A stretch of DNA of 64,000 nucleotides from an uncultured Saprospiraceae bacterium. Its GTDB lineage: Bacteria; Bacteroidota; Bacteroidia; Chitinophagales; Saprospiraceae. This document shows, piece after piece, positions 1 through 11,100 of the stretch. Location: assembly GCA_937997635.1 (NCBI GenBank), contig CALLFA010000049.1, forward strand, positions 1-64,000, written 5' to 3'. Made by a program: the position numbers and the translations under genes. The first letter of the stretch is position 1. The number at the start of each line of letters is the position of its first letter. The notes under the pieces are model-generated. The model made no database searches, was not told where the DNA came from, and saw only the letters and a program-made list of their open reading frames with translations.

Positions 1-230
1 ACTTTATGGGAAAAACGTCAAGGTTAATTTGTACAATGGATCAACCAACTTGGTTTTATAGAATTATCAATAGATCTCCAAGTCATTATGCAATGAAAAA
101 ATTAACGTTAAATTTCATTGGAGTAAAATCTGTTAAAATAACTGCAATCGGACCTTTGAGACTATCAAAAGAAAAATTCAGGAATAAGTGGATAAAAAAA
201 GTAGAAAAATTAGGCGAACAGAACAAATGA
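1..230 (+). CDS. C-terminal fragment of a probable flavodoxin-fold NAD(P)H-dependent oxidoreductase (truncated by window edge)
   Basis: ORF open to the left edge; 'TMDQPTWFYRIINRSPSHYAMKKLTLNFIGVKSVKI...' resembles the C-terminus of small NAD(P)H/FMN oxidoreductases. Recognition from memory only. Confidence 0.45.
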   Translation, partial: FMGKTSRLICTMDQPTWFYRIINRSPSHYAMKKLTLNFIGVKSVKITAIGPLRLSKEKFRNKWIKKVEKLGEQNK

Positions 231-506
231 ACAACAATTAGCTGTTCTGCATCTAAGAAGGGACAGAGTGCACCTCTCACTACTTATACTTTTATTCGTC
301 ATATTAATTATATCCAATATTTATATGAATAAGTTTTTAGCTTAGATATACCCAGCGCACTTGAGTGTGACCTCCCATTTTATCAGTATCTGCGTGCAAA
401 ACCTCGTAGGTCGACATTATGTCTTCAGCTATGAACAATAATTAAAAGCGGAAGACAATCCCGAAGGATTGCCTTCCATCACTAAATAAAGTGTCATCTC
501 TTGTTA

Positions 507-1253
507 TTAATTTCTTCCAGCGATTACTCCTCCATCAGTATCCCAAATCGCGCCTGTAACCCAAGACGCTTTATCTGACAGTAAGAATAATATGCTATTT
601 GCAATATCTTCAGGAGTTCCATTTCTACCAATTGGATGAAATGCATTAAAACCCTTTAAAGCTTCTTGTGCTTCGCTTTCTCCTCCAAAAACACCATGGT
701 ATACTGGTGTATTGACAACAGCAGGAGATACAGCGTTAACTCTAATGTTGTGATCAGCTAATTCCATGGCCAAATGTTGTGTCAGCGCATGTAATCCAGC
801 TTTTTGCATTGAATAGGCAGAAGATGGTGTTGCTTTCACCGCTTGTTTTGCCCACATAGAACCGATATTCACTATCGATCCTCCACCACTTTTCTGCATG
901 GCTCTTGCAGTTGCTTGTGTTAAGAAAAAGAAACCTCGATTTAGATCTAAGTATGAATCATAATCCTCATTGGTGTGGTCTAGAAATGGTTTAGGCCCAA
1001 ATATACCAGAAGCATTCACTAAGAAATCAACATTTGAGAGACTACCAATTTTATCAATCAAGTTATTGACTTGCTCACGGTTAGTAATGTCTATTTGATG
1101 CTTAACTAGATTTGGTGCGTCGGATACTTTATCCGGGCTTCTGCCAACAATATGAACAGTCGCACCATTTTCAAGTAATTGATGTGTTGTGGCTTTTCCT
1201 ATACCACTTGTGCCACCGATGACGATAGCTACTTTGTTTTTAAAATCTGACAT
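507..1253 (-). CDS. SDR family NAD(P)-dependent oxidoreductase
   Basis: 248 aa; N-terminal '[15 protein letters not shown]' Rossmann motif, '[21 protein letters not shown]' (YxxxK), C-terminal '[12 protein letters not shown]'. Confidence 0.95.
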   Translation of the reverse strand: MSDFKNKVAIVIGGTSGIGKATTHQLLENGATVHIVGRSPDKVSDAPNLVKHQIDITNREQVNNLIDKIGSLSNVDFLVNASGIFGPKPFLDHTNEDYDSYLDLNRGFFFLTQATARAMQKSGGGSIVNIGSMWAKQAVKATPSSAYSMQKAGLHALTQHLAMELADHNIRVNAVSPAVVNTPVYHGVFGGESEAQEALKGFNAFHPIGRNGTPEDIANSILFLLSDKASWVTGAIWDTDGGVIAGRN

Positions 1254-1277
1254 GTGTAATGTGTTTAATTGTAATAT

Positions 1278-1295
1278 AGACAGACAAGTCTGTCT
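1278..1295. promoter_or_regulatory. Inverted-repeat operator candidate upstream of the SDR gene (AGACAGAC-AA-GTCTGTCT)
   Basis: Perfect 8-bp arms around a 2-nt centre; 24 nt upstream of the SDR start; shares the 14-mer AGACAAGTCTGTCT with the site upstream of the tetR-like gene. Confidence 0.8.
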
Positions 1296-1313
1296 TTTAA
1301 TAAATAATTTTTT

Positions 1314-1874
1314 TTATATTATTTGAGCACAGATAGTTTTCGCTTCTTTAATTGGCCAATTCTTTTGATGAAGATGACTTTCACCAACAGCACTTTCATA
1401 CAGCAAATATATTTGTCGAATCTTCGAGTTTCGACTCTTGGAAGATTTTGTTTTAAAATTTACAACAGTCAATTCTTTGATAAACTCAATAAATTGATTC
1501 TTTTGATTTTGAATTTCCTTTCGAATATGTTTATCGTTTTTGGGTATCTCGGACATTGTCTTAATGCACCAACAACCATTAAACGTCTTCTTATTAAAAA
1601 ACAGCTCTAAATAATCAAAAATTGAAAGGATACGCGATGTATTGTCTGGCTTTGAGTAGCAAAACTCTTTTATATCATCCAAAAAATTACGATTCATGAA
1701 TTTCAAATACGCCAAACACAATTCTTCTTTTGACTCAAAATGATTGTAAAGAGTCGCTTTAGCTATCCCAGATTCGTGAATAATTTCATTTATCCCAGTA
1801 GAATTATACCCATTCTTATAGAACAGCTCTGAGGCAGTTTTAATGATGTGATCTTTTATTTCTACTCTTTTCAC
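1314..1874 (-). CDS. TetR/AcrR family transcriptional regulator
   Basis: 186 aa; N-terminal HTH 'IIKTASELFYKNGYNSTGINEIIHESGIAKATLYNHFESKEELCLAYL'. Confidence 0.95.
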   Translation of the reverse strand: MKRVEIKDHIIKTASELFYKNGYNSTGINEIIHESGIAKATLYNHFESKEELCLAYLKFMNRNFLDDIKEFCYSKPDNTSRILSIFDYLELFFNKKTFNGCWCIKTMSEIPKNDKHIRKEIQNQKNQFIEFIKELTVVNFKTKSSKSRNSKIRQIYLLYESAVGESHLHQKNWPIKEAKTICAQII

Positions 1875-1900
1875 AATACAAAGATATACAATTTAATCTA

Positions 1901-1920
1901 AGTAGACAAGTCTGTCTACT
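1901..1920. promoter_or_regulatory. Inverted-repeat operator candidate upstream of the tetR-like gene (AGTAGACA-AGTC-TGTCTACT)
   Basis: Perfect 8-bp arms; 26 nt upstream of the start; contains the same 14-mer AGACAAGTCTGTCT as 1282-1295. Confidence 0.8.
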
Positions 1921-2041
1921 TATTGCTCGAATTACACATTCCTATTACTGATATTTCGAGCTTCCGCTGGTCGCAGATAACCAATGATTTCTGATGTTAA
2001 ACTGATATCCCAGTGGTCTATTTCAATTTCCTCAAATAGAA

Positions 2042-2076
2042 AAAGGCTCCTCAATCTTACATCAAGAAGCCTTTTC
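2042..2076 (-). terminator. Probable rho-independent terminator for the 3106-aa gene
   Basis: Minus strand reads AAAAGGCTTCTTGATGTAAGATTGAGGAGCCTTTTT: 8-bp stem followed by a T run, just past the stop at 2106. Confidence 0.6.
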
Positions 2077-2105
2077 TAAATATGGTTTTTTAAAATCTTA
2101 TTCTA

Positions 2106-5100
2106 TTAGTGTTGAACCACGATACGCTCATTTAAGACAATCCAAGGATGTCTGATTGAGGCGTAATAAATTCCTGATTGAAGTGATGACACATCGATGG
2201 ACTTAGTCGTTTCACCAATTTCCAAATTCATAGACTCCTTCATCATCAATCTTCCATTTGCGTCATTAAGTTCAATCGTTATTGGACCTTCAATGTTGCT
2301 CGAATTGATTCGCAGCACCAGTTCATCGTTGGCTGGATTTCCTAAGGCGACTAAACTTACTGTTGGTTCTGTCAATCCACTATCTGGACATTGATCTCCA
2401 CTTACTCTTGACAATTGAATGAAATTACTTGACAATTCAAAACAAGAAGCAATAGGGACTTGTGTCACATCTTCTTGAGAGCCAATAGTAAACTGAGCTG
2501 TTGTACCAGTATGTGAAACGCCATAGATTCTACAATTGCCAACACTAAGACTTTCAAGATCTACAGAACCACTTGTATTTACTGCAAGAAACCTATTATT
2601 GATATCTGTAATTAAGTAGGTATACGATAAATTTGATTCTGAGTCGTTGAATAAGTTGATGACATCTCTTATACTATCTTGTACACAAATGGTAAGTTCT
2701 GTAGCCATGTCATCTGCATTGACTGAGCCACCATCAACTATATCTGTCCTCACTGTGATCGGATTAGAGAATTCAAAACATCCATCTAAATCACTAACAT
2801 TCTCTCCGAGCACAATACCTAGAACTGTACCAAACGAGCCCAAGTGCCATACCTGAACTATTTCCTCTCCAAAGTCATCGAAATTGAAGTTAGAATTTAG
2901 TTCTGCAGCAAGTATGACTCCTAATGTATCAGTGACTACCCAGACAGACTCCTGACCCGCTGGAACTGTCAAATTAATGCCTAAAAAATTATCCTCTCCG
3001 TCACCGGCACAAACAACAGTTTCTACAGTACCATCATCCAATTCGATGCTACCACCAACAGCTGGACAATCAAGACAATCGGTTTCTACGATGACCTCTA
3101 CTGGATTTGACAAATCAAAACATCCACCAATGTTGTCTATATTTCCACCAATAATTACATTATCAAACATACCGATAAAGCCAACATGGTACACCAGGCT
3201 AGTACCTGCATCCTCGCCTTCAAAGTCAATGTTTACTTCTCCTTCAATTCTTGCAATAATACCTGCTGTATCGGTAACAAGGAAAACTTCACCATTACCA
3301 GCTGCCGCATCTACTTCGAATGTGATAAGGTCAATAAAGCCGTCACCACTACATACGGTAATTGAAGTTTGACCGCCATTTGCAGTTAAATTACCACCGT
3401 CAGCCAAACACATATTCATATCTGCACAGTCGATTTCTTTTTCAATTCTTAGTGGATTTGATAAAGCAAAACATCCTTCCAAATCATTGGCATTGGAGTC
3501 AATTAGCAGACCAGTAACGGAATCTTCAATAGTTAAATTCCACAACAAGCAAACGCCTTCTCCACTACCTTCAAAATTGAACATAGGTCCTTCAGGGAAA
3601 CTTAATATCACGCCCAAAGTATCTGTAATGACCCATACACTTGTATCTCCTATACCTGGCGTTACATTTACCATAAGGGCTTCATCCATATTGTCGTCTA
3701 CACAGACAGTAGTCATATCTAATCCCCCATCAAATGAAATTACAGCAGCAATTACACCACAACTTTGTTGACCACAATCGTTTTCCTTGGTCACAGTCAA
3801 CGGATTTGAGAGTTCAAAACAACCACTGAGCATGGAAGCATTTGCGCCAACAGTAAGACCTGATATGCTATCCATAAAAATCAAATGCCATATTTGGCAG
3901 ACACCAGCATCTTGCCCTTCAAAGTTGAATGGTGGACCATCAGACAAGAAAAGAATGACACCTGTATTGTCAGTGACTAACCACTGCATACTGTCATTAC
4001 CAATACTCGTTAGATTTACATTTATACTATCATCCATGCCATCATCCGTGCAAACTGTGATCGAATCTCCACCCCCATCAAACGAAATAATTGAAGGTGC
4101 AATTTCGCAGAGCGCAGTGGCACAATTAGTCTCTTTTATAAGCGTAACAGAATTAGATAAATCAAAACACCCTTGTAGATCCATGACATTCATACCCTGG
4201 TTAAGTCCTATAAGATTTGAAGAATAAGACATATGCCATATCTGAGTTCCTGCACTGCCATCTGGTATCATGAATGGAGGACCGCTATTAAATAATTGTA
4301 TGATGTTTCCGTCATCATCTGTCAACAACCAAATGCTCAATTCACCTTCTTCGCCGGTTAAAACGAGATTGACCTCTGCGTCTACACCATCATCATCACA
4401 GATAGTAATTTCAGCGTTACCATTACCATCATCAATTGTCCCTCCGTTAAATGTGCCAGCGTCTTGAATGACTGTTATTGCATTTGAAATGTCAAGACAA
4501 CCATTTAATTCATTGATGTTTTGTCCAAGTTCACCACCCGAGAGTGTGTCCCTGAGACTCACATGATAGATTAAAGTGACTCCTGCACCTATACCTTCAA
4601 GGTCAATAAATGGTGTCAATTGCAATGCAATTATCTGACCTGTTGTGTCTGCGGCTACGAAGACTGAATTCGCACCAACGTTGTCGGTAACAATGACTTC
4701 AAATTCATCACTGATGCCATCGAGTGCACAAATAGTAATTTCTGTAGACCCATCCGCAAGTGCTATTGCCCCACCATCCACAACACATGTATCTGTAGCA
4801 CAACCGATTTCTTTATTTATAATGATCGCATTTGATAATTCAAAACAACCCATTAAATCATTGGTGTTATCTCCATCTCTAATGATGAAAGATGAATCTC
4901 GAACGGTCGCATGGACAACAAGGCATCTGCCTTCGTCTGATCCTTCAAAATCTATGGTAGAACCATCAAATGTTTGCGTCACATTACCCGCACTATCAGT
5001 CAATAGCCACATACTGATACCTGAAGCACCTGTAAGCGTAAAGTCTATTGGATCAGCAATTTCATCATCTGCACAAATGGTTATTTCGGTTTCTCCATTA

Positions 5101-8100
5101 CTTGTTGAAATCGCTCCGCCTGAAACCACGCAAGGTGGAGGAGCTACACAGCTTTCTTTTTCTACTGTAATTATATTAGATAAATTAACACAGCCAGTCA
5201 CATCAGTAATATTTACACCCGGCCTTAGTCCTCCAAATGGCTCTAGGACACTAGCATAATAGATCAAACACACACCTGTATCAGATCCTTCAAAATTGAA
5301 TAAAGGCTCATTTTCTAAATCTAAGATAATGCCATCTGCATCTGTAATAACAAAAAATCCCGCTCCCGTATTTCCAGTCAACATGACTTCGAGATTCTCA
5401 TTCATACCATCATCAACACATAAGGTAGTCTCAATCTCACCATCCAGTAAGGCAATAGAACCAGGGAGTATTTCAGCACATTCCGGATTAGCACAAGCAC
5501 CAGACAATCTCACCACTGTAATGGCATTTGATAAGCTATGGCAACCTTCTAAAGTAGCTATATCCATTCCTAACATAAGATTGAATGTAGAATCTCTAGT
5601 ACTGATGTGCCATATCTGACACATACCAATAGCTGAACTTTCAAAATCAAAAGTGTTGTCACTACCCTCTTGAATTCCGATTATTGTTCCAACAGAATCT
5701 ACAATAATCCATTGGCTTATACCTGTATTTGAATTAAGGTCAACGGTGAACTGATCACTCATATTATCGGTGACACAAATCTCAATATCAGTACCAAGAT
5801 CCATTATGGAAATAGCACCACCAGATACGGTACATTCAACATTCGAACACAATTCTCTTGTTATTGCAAGTCCTTCGGAAATCTGAAAACAGCCTCCAAG
5901 TTCACTAATTGAATTTCCAGGAATTAATCCAGTTATTTCATCTAATGCCGCTATGTGTCTAATAAAACATTGTCCTGAAGGCTCACCTTCAAAATTAAAA
6001 ATATTATCGTTTTGAGTTGTAAGAATAATGTCATTTGCGTCTGTTGTCACCCAAATACTACCACCAATATTGTCAACGACATCGACTACAATATTTTCAT
6101 CCATATTGTCATCAACACAAATTGTAACAGCTGTCTGTCCATTCATCGTAGAAATGGAACCACTCATAATATCATCACAAACCAATGGTGCACAACCATC
6201 AATTTTAGATATTTCTACTGAGTTAGACAATACAAAGCATCCGTTTACAGAAGTGATGGCTTGACCAACTTCAAAATTTTCTAAGTCACCATCTGATGAC
6301 ACGTGCCAGATAAAGCATCTACCTGGTGTATTATTGGTAAAGTCAAAACTCGGTTCATTTTGGATAGTTATAATGTTTCCTTGAGGGTCCGTGACTATAT
6401 AATTAGACGTACCCGAATTTCCATCTAAGCTAATGTTCACCACATCTGGTTCATCATCAGTCACACATAGGATGAGGAATGTTTCGTTATTTGTTGTTTC
6501 AATATTTCCACCATTGACAGCACAATCTGGAGGACCACAGCCTACCTCTCTGATCACATTGATCTGATTAGACAGCGCAAAATTTCCAGTCACATCAGCA
6601 ATATTTTGTCCTGCCTGCAAGCCAAAAACATCTCCAAAGGAAGCCACATGCCATATCTGGGCAATACCTGCACCAGAGCCTTCAAATTCGAACGTAGCTA
6701 CTGCTTGGACTATTAAAATTTGACCAGTAGTATCTGTGACAATCCAAGTACTTTCACCCATACTGCCATTTAATGTGAGAGATATTCTGTCTGACTCTCC
6801 GTCATCTGCACAGACCGTTATGTCTCCAGCTCCACCTCCGACATCTGATGTAATGCTACCGCCAACAGGGACAGGAGCTGGGTTACAATCTTCGAGTTTG
6901 TTTACAGTTAGTGGATTTGAAAGATCAAAACAACCTTGGATATCCGTCAAATTATTGCCTACGTCAAAACCAGTGATTGGATCACGCAATGCTACATTAT
7001 AAATAAAATTAGTGCCACCACCGGTACCTTCAAAATTAAATACACTTTCTACTTGTATGACAAGAATCTCACCCCTAGCATCTGTCACGGCCCATAATCT
7101 TGCGCCGTCACCTCCTTGTAAAACAAGCTGGATATTATCATTTTCACCATCAGTCACGCAAACATCCAATACTGTTAAGGAATCTGAACTCATGACGACA
7201 CCACCATCTACGCTACACGTATTTGGTCCACATTCTCTAACCTTAATGATAGAAATCGGGTTTGACAAGTCAAAGCAGCCACCAAGTCCATTTATGTTTA
7301 CGCCTGCAGCAAATCCTGTAACAGGATCTAATAAACTAATGTGATATAGAAAACAAGTACCAGCTTCAAATCCTTCAAAATTGAAATCTAGTGTACCCCT
7401 GATATCTGAAATAATTCCTTGCTCATCAGTCAGTATCCAGGCTGTTGCCCCCACATTCCCTGTCAATGATACATCAAGCACATCATTTTGACCATCATCC
7501 ACACAAATTGTGGAAGTAGTCGTACCATTAGAAAAAGTCAAGCTTCCACCTTCTACAATACATGGATCTGGACCACAATTAATTTCTTTAGTAACTCTAA
7601 TTGGCGTAGACAATGAAAAACAACCTCCAAGATTAGAGATTAATTCTCCAGCAGTAAATCCTGTGATTGTATTTTCAAGACTTAAATGATAGATCAAACA
7701 AACTCCTTCACCACCACCTTCAAAAGTGAAGATATTCGTGTTTTGAGTTCTTAATATTTGACCACTCGCATCAGTTATAACCCAGGTAGACGGACCTACA
7801 TTTCCTGTCAATGAAATTTCCAGACCTTCTACCATTCCATCATCTGCACATACCGTGAGACTTGACACTCCACCTGGTCCAGCTATCGTTCCTGAAGATA
7901 CATTACATGTCGGCGCACCGCAATTATCAATTTTATTTACTGTCACTGGATTTGACAATGCAAAGCATCCTGCCAATTGATTGACATTGGATCCCACTGA
8001 AAATCCGTCAAGGGTTCCTGTCAAGCTTAAGTGCCAGATGGTACATGTACCGAAAGGACTATTCGTAAAATCAAATGATGAATCATTTTGAATTTCTAAG

Positions 8101-11100
8101 ATGTTGCCTTGGTTGTCTGTCACTAACCATATGGATGAACCTCGATTTTCACTCAAAGTGACAGTCACAACATCAGCTTCCATATCGACAACGCACACAT
8201 TTACTGTGGACTCTCCTTCTATGGAAATAGTCCCACCTAATACATCACACACTGGTGCGCCACAATTGTCAAGTTTAGTCACTGTAACTGGATTAGACAG
8301 AGAAAAGCAACCAGCCAATTGATTGACATTGGATCCCACTGAAAATCCTCCAAGAGTTCCTGTGAGGCTTAAGTGCCAAATGGTACATGTACCAATAGGA
8401 CTATTTGTAAAATCAAATGACGAATCATTTTGAATTGCTAAGATGTTGCCTTGTGCATCAGTGACGAGCCAAGTGGACGAACCTTGATTACCAGTCAATG
8501 TGACGGGTATAATATCGGCTTCATCGTCTACCACGCATACGCTTAATGATGTCTCTCCTTCTACCGAGATAGTTCCACCTAATACATCACACACTGGCAT
8601 GCCACAATTATCAAGTTTATTTACTTGAATCGAATTTGACAATTCAAAACAACCATCTATGCCAGAGACATTAGCGCCAATAGCAAATCCCGTAAGCGGA
8701 TCTTGCAGACTCATGTGCCATATAAAACAAACGCCAACTTCAGCATTTGTGAAATCAAAGTTTGAGTCATTTTGAATAGCAAGAATGTTTCCTGATTCAT
8801 CAGTGACCAACCATATGGATGACCCTGAATTACCGCTCAAATTGACATCCACGATATCTTGTTGTGAATCGACCACACACAAATCAACGGCGACTGCTCC
8901 ACCTATATCAATCATTCCTGCTTGCACATCACAAACAAGTACACCGCAACCAGTTTCAAGAATCACAATAATCTGATTTGACAGATCAAAACATCCAGTC
9001 AAGTTAGCAATATTACCACCTGGATTTAAGCCACCTACTGTATCATCTGAACTGATATGCACGATGGAAAAACTACCAGCTGGAGATCCTTCAAATTGAA
9101 AATCAGCGTTTTGTTGAATACTAATAATGACTCCCTGATCATCGACTAAAAGCCAAGCAGAAGAACCAGAATTATCAGACAACATTGGCGTTATACTGTC
9201 AGGCAAACCATCGTCCGCACAGAAATTAAATTGTGTGAATCCTCCAAAAGATATACTACCACCTTGGACAGTACACGTCTGAAAACAATCTGTTTCTTTG
9301 GTGATGTTTATAGGATTTGAAATATCAAAACAACCTTCTATGTCACTTACGCTATTGCCCAAAACAAAACCAGTTATTGGATCCAATAAACTCATATGCC
9401 AGATTTGGCAACTCGAAATATCTGCATTGTCAAATACAAAAACCGGAGAATTTTGAATGGTTATTATATTTCCATTAAGATCAGTGACAAGCCATGTTGA
9501 AGAGCCAGAATTACCAGACAATACTACGGTGACTGTATTCTGAGAAGGATCTTCTACGCAAATTGATACATCTGTAGATCCATCTTGTAGAGCAATGTTG
9601 CCTGCATCAATATCACATACGAAACCGCAATTGATTTCTCTAGTGATGGTGATTGGATTTGATAAATCAAAGCAGCCAATTATATCAGAGACATTTCTTC
9701 CAGCTGAAAAACCCGCTTCAATGTCACCAGCACTTAAATGCCATAATTGACAAACTCCTTCACCAGCTCCTTCTAGGTTAAACATGTTACTTCTATTTAT
9801 CAACATGATGTTGCCTAAAGTATCTGTCAGCAACCAGAATGTATCTCCAATATTATTAGAGACCACTGGTGTGATTAAATCTGGTTCGCCATCATCAACA
9901 CAGATCGTCAATTCAGTTTGACCATTTGCTGAAATAATTCCACCTATAACATTACATACTGGTATGCCACAATTGATTTCTTTGGTAATTGAAATTGCAT
10001 TTGAGAATTCAAAGCAGCCCATGATGTCACTGATGTTTTCACCTATTCCAAAATTTGAGATTGGATCTTGGAGGCTCATGTGTCTGATAATACAAGTCTG
10101 GAGAGCGATCCCTTCAAAATTGAATATTGGAGAATTTTGATTACGCAGAATGACTCCATTTTCATCTGTTACGATCCAAGTTGAAGCACCTACGTTACCC
10201 GTCACTATAAATTCCAATTGATCGTCTATACCATCATCTGCACATACAGTTGGAGAAGCTCCATTGGCCAATTCGATTACACCTGCATCAACATCGCAGA
10301 CTACAATTGCACAATCTGTTTCTTTCACAATCGTGACAGGCTCACTAGAAGTAAAACAACCGTCAAAATCTAGAAGTGGAGATCCGATTTGAATAGTCGG
10401 AACATCATCTAAAAAGTTAAATAATATCAATTGACAATCACCATCAGTCGAATGAATCAATGGTAACTCACTTCTATTTGAAAATACTTCAATGACATTT
10501 TTATCAGAATCAAGCAATACAAATCTTGAGAGACTTGCAGTATCTAGTACAACTGTAAGCACGTCGGCTATATCATCATCAAAACATATAAAAATAGAAT
10601 CTTGATCATTATTCAGTAAAGAGAGTGTTGGTTCTCCGAAAACAATTACTGGAGTCGGAATGTCGCACAGCACATTGCAATCAACGATCTTTTCGATGAT
10701 AAAAGGTCTCGAAAAATCAATACAACCAGATATTTTGTTAACGTTTTGCCCTATTCTGACTTGGACATCTCCAAAGGAAGAATAGTGATGAATGTTAACT
10801 ATACCTGCTCCCGTACCTTCAAAATTAAACTGAGGGGTACTTACCAATTGAGTAATGATTCCTTTTGAATCAGTGACTAACCAACCTTGGGTATCACCTC
10901 TTACAGAGGTCACTTCTAGCGTAATATTATCTGGCACTCCATCTGATACACAAATGGTCTGTTCAATTTCTACGACTGACCTAACAAAGCCAGAAAATGG
11001 AGAAAACAAGTTTATGACTATTTCATTTGATAAGCCAAACCAACCTTTCAGTTTTTTAATATTGAGGCCTACTCTTGGTCCTATGGTAAATTCGTCATAT

